Assembly: GCA_964647905.1 (NCBI GenBank)
Contig: CAZYJR010000009.1
Span: forward strand, 50,111 to 114,110
Length of the DNA: 64,000 bases
Source: CAZYJR01 sp964647905
Lineage (GTDB): Bacteria; Desulfobacterota; DSM-4660; Desulfatiglandales; HGW-15
Direction: 5' to 3'
The notes beneath the pieces were generated by a model. The model saw only the letters and a list, made by a program, of their open reading frames with translations. It was not told the origin of the DNA and did no database searches. The position numbers and the translations under genes are program-made. Below are positions 60,728 through 64,000 of this stretch, in pieces; the first letter of the stretch is position 1; each line of letters begins with the position of its first letter.

Positions 60728-60947
60728 TGGTATCTTCCCGGTCGAACCTGAAATCAGCGGGCAGATTTCCCCGAAATTTCCTTAATCTCGACAAAACAGC
60801 CTCCCTGCCGGGTTTTTTCCGGATCTGAAAAACCCGCTCATCTGCGATTACGACCTCGATGTCGTCTCCCTCCTTCAGCTCCAGGGTCTTGACAACCGAG
60901 GCGGGGAGCCGGAGGGCCAGGCTGTTTCCCCATTTTGAAACGCGCAT
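60714..60947 (-). CDS. vapB: AbrB/MazE-type antitoxin (VapB-like)
   Basis: A 77-residue protein with the swapped-hairpin DNA-binding domain: VSKWGNSLALRLPASVVKTL and ELKEGDDIEVVIADERVFQI. The C-terminal tail should bind and block the PIN toxin. It precedes and overlaps vapC. Confidence 0.88.
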   Translation of the reverse strand: MRVSKWGNSLALRLPASVVKTLELKEGDDIEVVIADERVFQIRKKPGREAVLSRLRKFRGNLPADFRFDREDTNARS

Positions 60948-61011
60948 TTTTCATCCCTCTCTGGATATATTTTCTTCAGAGTATATCAAATTATTGATTC
61001 AAAATCAATCG

Positions 61012-61383
61012 TTAAGACAGGGAGTTCGCCTTTCCGAAGGCCTCGCGGGCCTCCCCGTACCTGCCCTCCTTTTGGAGGATCAACCCTTTCAGAAAGGTCA
61101 CCTTGGCCGGAAACACCCCCACCTCTTCGGCCACCTGCGTCCACTCCTGCGCCTCCTCAAGGGTCTCCGGCCGGCCCTGCAGATAGAGCACCTCGATGAG
61201 CCCCGCCAGGGCCTCCTTGATGCGGAGAGGCAGGTGGACCGCATTCCTGAGATGCTCGGCCGCCTCGCCGTATTTCATGGCCTGCTTGTAGGCCAGGCCC
61301 AGAAAAAAGGGGGCATCGTGGGCCTCGTCTTTGAAGATCCCCGTCAGGAACCGGGGCCCTTCCACCAGAGGGGCCAGGGGCAT
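61012..61383 (-). CDS. TPR-repeat protein, probably truncated
   Basis: A 123-residue product with two to three TPR-like helical pairs (FFLGLAYKQAMKYGEAAEHL, LKGLILQKEGRYGEAREAFG). It starts without a good ribosome binding site and the frame just upstream is closed by TGA, while another frame remains open, suggesting loss of an N-terminal part. It may be a decaying gene. Confidence 0.45.
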   Translation of the reverse strand: MPLAPLVEGPRFLTGIFKDEAHDAPFFLGLAYKQAMKYGEAAEHLRNAVHLPLRIKEALAGLIEVLYLQGRPETLEEAQEWTQVAEEVGVFPAKVTFLKGLILQKEGRYGEAREAFGKANSLS

Positions 61384-61815
61384 CTGGGCCCCAGGGTACG
61401 GAACGGAGAGCCATCCGGCTCAGGCCATCGATGGAGAACTCAACCAGGACGGAAGGCCGGGATGGGTTCCCGCCTTGCCGCCCACGAAGTTTGCAGATCC
61501 GGAACAGGTGATAGGAACGAAGGTCGGAGGCTCCTGATGGAGGGGTGGACACTCCATCAGGAGGAAGATGGGCAGCATTTGAGAGGCTGTTTCATGATCC
61601 GTCTCCCGGGATTGGGGTTTGCGGGAAACGCACACGAAAAGGGCTGGCACTCAAGAGCGGGTACTGAAGAAGAGAATTGCAGCGATTCCGTAGCAGGTGG
61701 GTGCCACATTTTTGCCCCACAGGTCGTCCCTTGCTGTCAAGGAAAACTTGAAAGGGTCCAATCGCCCTCTCCTTTCATGCCAAGGCCGATTCAAAAGGGG
61801 CTGCCCCGCCCGAAG
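61384..61815. other. Intergenic region with one hairpin
   Basis: No gene was recognised. A perfect 12-bp stem, CTCCTGATGGAG/CTCCATCAGGAG (61531-61542 and 61552-61563, 9-base loop), is present without a T-run. Long open frames crossing this region lack coding character. Confidence 0.4.
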
Positions 61816-61817
61816 GC

Positions 61818-61845
61818 TTGTCAAGAAAAAAGAAATCCTTATCCT
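61818..61845 (+). promoter_or_regulatory. Possible promoter of mgtE
   Basis: TTGTCA (61818-61823), a 16-base spacer and TATCCT (61840-61845). Both boxes have mismatches, but placement 70 bases before the start codon is sensible. Confidence 0.4.
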
Positions 61846-61854
61846 GGAATGAAA

Positions 61855-61884
61855 CCCCCCGGGTGCAGGAGACCTGCCGGGGGG
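61855..61884 (+). repeat. Hairpin in the mgtE leader
   Basis: GCAGG/CCTGC around AGA with an outer CCCCCC/GGGGGG stem separated by a small bulge. It falls at the very 5' end of the predicted transcript. It is not an M-box by any motif I can see; it could stabilise the message. Confidence 0.45.
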
Positions 61885-61915
61885 TTCGGAATGCCAAGCC
61901 GAAAGGAGCCGTGCC

Positions 61916-63226
61916 ATGGAGGAAGCCAGTCCCCTGTTGCCCCTGGTGCAGAAGTACTTCGAGCAGGACGTGGGCGGGGCCGCCCAAAGCCTGGAGACCC
62001 TGGACGAGGACCAGGCCGCGGAGGTGCTCAAGGCCCTCCCCCCGGAGCTGGCCGTGAGGGCCCTGAAACGCCTCCAGGTGAGCTATGCGGCCGCCCTGCT
62101 TCAGGACGCGGAGCCGGAGCTTTTCAACACCGTAGTCACCTCCCTGGACCCCCCGTTTGCGGCCAACATCTTCATGCACCTGTCCTCCGAGGCCCGGGAG
62201 CGCCTCATGGCCCACATCCCCCAGAAGATGAAATCCCGCATCCGGGAGTACCTCACCTACCCTGAGGACAGCGTGGGGCGGATCATGTCCACGGACTTCC
62301 TCTCCTTTCACAAGGACATCACCGTGGGGGAGGCCGTAGGCAAGATCCGGGCCCTGGCCCGCAAGCGCTTTCCCGCCTCCTACGTCTACGTGATCGACGA
62401 CGAGGAGCACCTCCTGGGGATCATGAACATGCGGGACCTGATGCTGGCCTCGCCCGAAACCCCCATCGAGAAGGTGATGCGCACCAGCCTCTTTTCCCTC
62501 TACTGCTTCCTGGACCGGGAGGAGGCGGCCAATGAGATGTCCAAGCGGCGGTACTTCGCCGCCCCGGTGGTGGACGGCCAGAACCGCATCCTGGGGATCA
62601 TCAAGGCCGAACAGCTCATCCAGGGCCTCCAGGAGGAGCTGACCGAGGACCTCCAGCGTATGGTGGGCGCAGGCGGCGATGAGCGGACCTTCTCCTCCAT
62701 GCGCTTTTCCCTGAAAAAACGCCTTCCCTGGCTCCACGTGAACCTGGTCACGGCCTTCCTGGCCGCGGCGGTGGTGGCCCTGTTCGAGGGCCTGATCGCC
62801 CGGATCACCATCCTGGCCGTGTTCCTGCCCGTGGTGGCGGGCCAGGGGGGCAATGCCGGGGCCCAGTCCCTGGCCGTGGTCATGCGCGGCCTGGTCATGC
62901 GGGAGATCCCCAAGGGCAAGGTCCGCAGGCTCATTTTCAAGGAAGGGGGCCTGGGGGCGGTCAACGGGGCGGTGATCGGGACGGTCACGGCCGGGGTGGC
63001 CTGGATCTGGCACGGAAACCCCTTCCTGGGCCTGGTCATCGGCCTGGGCATGCTGGTGAACCTGTCCGTGGCCGGCCTCTCCGGGGCCTCCATCCCCATC
63101 CTGATGAAGCGGATCGGGCTGGATCCGGCCCAGTGCTCCAGCATCATCCTGACCACGGTGACCGACGTGATGGGCTTTATGGCCTTTCTGGGCTTTGCCC
63201 TGCTGTTTCAGGGGAAGCTGGTTTAA
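61916..63226 (+). CDS. mgtE: Magnesium transporter MgtE
   Basis: A 436-residue protein with the MgtE order: N-terminal helical domain (about 10-115), paired CBS domains (about 120-245, with EDSVGRIMSTDFLSF and NRILGIIKAEQLIQG), a plug helix and five membrane helices (about 275-436) including PVVAGQGGNAGAQSLAV, the ion-pore motif. It imports magnesium at the inner membrane, gated by cytoplasmic Mg. GAAAGGAG precedes the ATG by seven bases. Confidence 0.95.
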   Translation: MEEASPLLPLVQKYFEQDVGGAAQSLETLDEDQAAEVLKALPPELAVRALKRLQVSYAAALLQDAEPELFNTVVTSLDPPFAANIFMHLSSEARERLMAHIPQKMKSRIREYLTYPEDSVGRIMSTDFLSFHKDITVGEAVGKIRALARKRFPASYVYVIDDEEHLLGIMNMRDLMLASPETPIEKVMRTSLFSLYCFLDREEAANEMSKRRYFAAPVVDGQNRILGIIKAEQLIQGLQEELTEDLQRMVGAGGDERTFSSMRFSLKKRLPWLHVNLVTAFLAAAVVALFEGLIARITILAVFLPVVAGQGGNAGAQSLAVVMRGLVMREIPKGKVRRLIFKEGGLGAVNGAVIGTVTAGVAWIWHGNPFLGLVIGLGMLVNLSVAGLSGASIPILMKRIGLDPAQCSSIILTTVTDVMGFMAFLGFALLFQGKLV

Positions 63227-63247
63227 GTTCGTCCTTGGTCCCAGCGT

Positions 63248-63490
63248 CTACCGGCCACCTCTCTCTGTCGGTGAAGCGTCAGCGAAGGCGATGCGGCCGC
63301 GGACCAGCTTCGGCAGGACCAGCACGGCCACGATGGCGGCGCCCACCGCAGAGGCATACAGGACCAGGGCCCAGAAGGGCATGTTGAGATCCCACAGGAC
63401 GAATCTCAGGTCCACGGCCGTTTGATTCTGAAAGGCCGCGATCAGCAATCCTGCCAGGAGGACGGCCGATGCTCCACATTTTACGTACAT
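63248..63490 (-). CDS. Small LapA/DUF1049-like membrane protein
   Basis: An 80-residue protein with two membrane helices. AAFQNQTAVDLRFVLWDLNMP is the LapA-type motif after the first helix. It is shorter than the LapA at 10366 and has no LapB neighbour. Start ATG 63490. Confidence 0.7.
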   Translation of the reverse strand: MYVKCGASAVLLAGLLIAAFQNQTAVDLRFVLWDLNMPFWALVLYASAVGAAIVAVLVLPKLVRGRIAFADASPTERGGR

Positions 63491-63613
63491 AACGCCTTCT
63501 TGCGGTCTTCTCCGCACCCGGGGGACGTGGAGCTGCCCATAGGATGCGAAAGGGCCTCGGGTCCCTGGGGTCCCGGACCGCATTCCCGGAGCCACCCGGG
63601 CCACATGGACGCC

Positions 63614-63802
63614 CTACGGGTTGGGCTGGCCGGTTTGGGCCTCTTTCTCCTCTTTCTCCTCGATCCTGCGAAGGGACTGCTCCATCCTGCTCAGGGCGTC
63701 TGCGGTCCTGCCCCGAAGCTCCTTGGTCCCCCCGGCCCGCTGATAGGCCGCAATGGCGATGATCAGTGCGATGATGGCCAAAATCAGGTTGACAACGCTC
63801 AT
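63614..63802 (-). CDS. Small single-helix membrane protein
   Basis: A 62-residue protein with one N-terminal membrane helix (VVNLILAIIALIIAIAAY) and a charged coiled coil (about 30-55). A perfect GGAGGTGA site lies seven bases before the ATG. I know no function. It follows a leader hairpin able to pair with its ribosome binding site. Confidence 0.65.
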   Translation of the reverse strand: MSVVNLILAIIALIIAIAAYQRAGGTKELRGRTADALSRMEQSLRRIEEKEEKEAQTGQPNP

Positions 63803-63811
63803 GATTTCACC

Positions 63812-63874
63812 TCCTGTCTCAATTGTGGTTCGGAAGCCGTTGAGGGCTTCCCGATACTGTAGAACGAGACAGGA
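63812..63874 (-). promoter_or_regulatory. Leader stem-loop that may mask the ribosome binding site
   Basis: In the minus-strand transcript TCCTGTCTC pairs perfectly with GAGACAGGA, which runs into the GGAGG of the following gene; inside lies a second perfect stem, GGAAGCC/GGCTTCC (63832-63851). This would partly cover the Shine-Dalgarno sequence. Confidence 0.5.
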
Positions 63875-64000
63875 ACTTGCTTTTTGGCGAGCATGTTAGT
63901 TGGTGTCCATCCATAAATGTAACGCGTTGTGAAAAGTGAGGATTTGGCATAAAAAAAGCGCATTTTATAGTGGACATCCTCTCCGTTTCATGCTATGAGA

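Noticed and set aside
61420..61650. 76-codon minus-strand ORF upstream of mgtE
   Set aside because: No family similarity or start signals, and it spans the 12-bp hairpin; unlikely to be translated.
61855..61884. Magnesium riboswitch (M-box) before mgtE
   Set aside because: The leader is only about 65 bases from the predicted start, too short for an M-box, and it has only one hairpin.
60859..62265. 468-codon open frame on the plus strand
   Set aside because: It crosses vapB, the TPR gene and mgtE in a different frame or strand, has low-complexity Gly/Pro/Arg content and no family motif; it is a GC-rich shadow.
1..64000. CRISPR array, prophage, rRNA or complete insertion sequence
   Set aside because: No regularly spaced direct repeats, phage structural genes, rRNA stretches or transposase genes were seen on either strand.

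Overview
The window is a GC-rich bacterial contig carrying one scaffold gap (100 N at 37063-37162), so it is probably a draft or metagenome-assembled genome. Gene content points to an anaerobic, Gram-negative deltaproteobacterium (Desulfobacterota-like). The evidence is LapA/LapB and Lnt (an outer membrane with LPS and lipoproteins), sigma-54 two-component control, two LivFGHM-type ABC importers, two TRAP importers, acyl-CoA ligases, a hydantoinase/oxoprolinase pair, a V4R-domain protein and a reductive dehalogenase. The assignment rests on gene types only; no marker-gene comparison was possible.

Layout. 1-14141 is core housekeeping: the 5' end of nusA, rimP, a tRNA-Gly(CCC), corC-lnt-prfB (prfB with its programmed +1 frameshift), and a leftward set lapA-lapB-mutS-amidase coupled by ATGA overlaps, followed by HIT, phosphoesterase, FmdB-like and UPF0280 genes. 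14458-20559 is signalling: a binding lipoprotein with a large hybrid kinase, then a receiver protein facing a small soluble kinase. 20616-22955 holds a MEMO-family protein, a site-2-type protease and a single-domain asparaginase-like protein.

22975-34390 is one leftward system. An MFS transporter, a histidine kinase and an NtrC-type regulator lie upstream of a near-consensus sigma-54 promoter (30488-30503). Downstream of it come a stand-alone Fis-domain protein, a binding protein, LivHMGF, an acyl-CoA ligase and a receiver protein. The arrangement suggests inducible uptake and CoA activation of an organic acid or amide-like substrate. 34564-35292 is a Tat-exported superoxide dismutase.

35404-47953 is a second long leftward cluster: MarR regulator, hydantoinase/oxoprolinase A and B, TRAP importer (P, Q, M), V4R protein, acyl-CoA ligase, and a second TRAP importer whose fused QM subunit is broken by the assembly gap. 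A perfect 27-bp inverted repeat sits at the V4R stop codon. 48199-50002 is pyrK-pyrD. 50003-51557 is a small accessory patch with brnTA, an XRE regulator and a frameshifted small ORF.

51715-59921 is the most interesting part. It is an apparently single operon of GntR regulator, LivH, LivM, LivG, LivF, binding protein, an aldo/keto reductase fused to a RidA-like domain, and a cytoplasmic-type reductive dehalogenase lacking a Tat signal. It has a good sigma-70 promoter with a palindrome just downstream. This looks like an import-then-dehalogenate pathway for a small halogenated organic compound. 60175-61383 is debris plus a vapBC-like toxin-antitoxin pair. 61916-63802 holds mgtE and two small membrane proteins, one with a leader hairpin that could mask its ribosome binding site.
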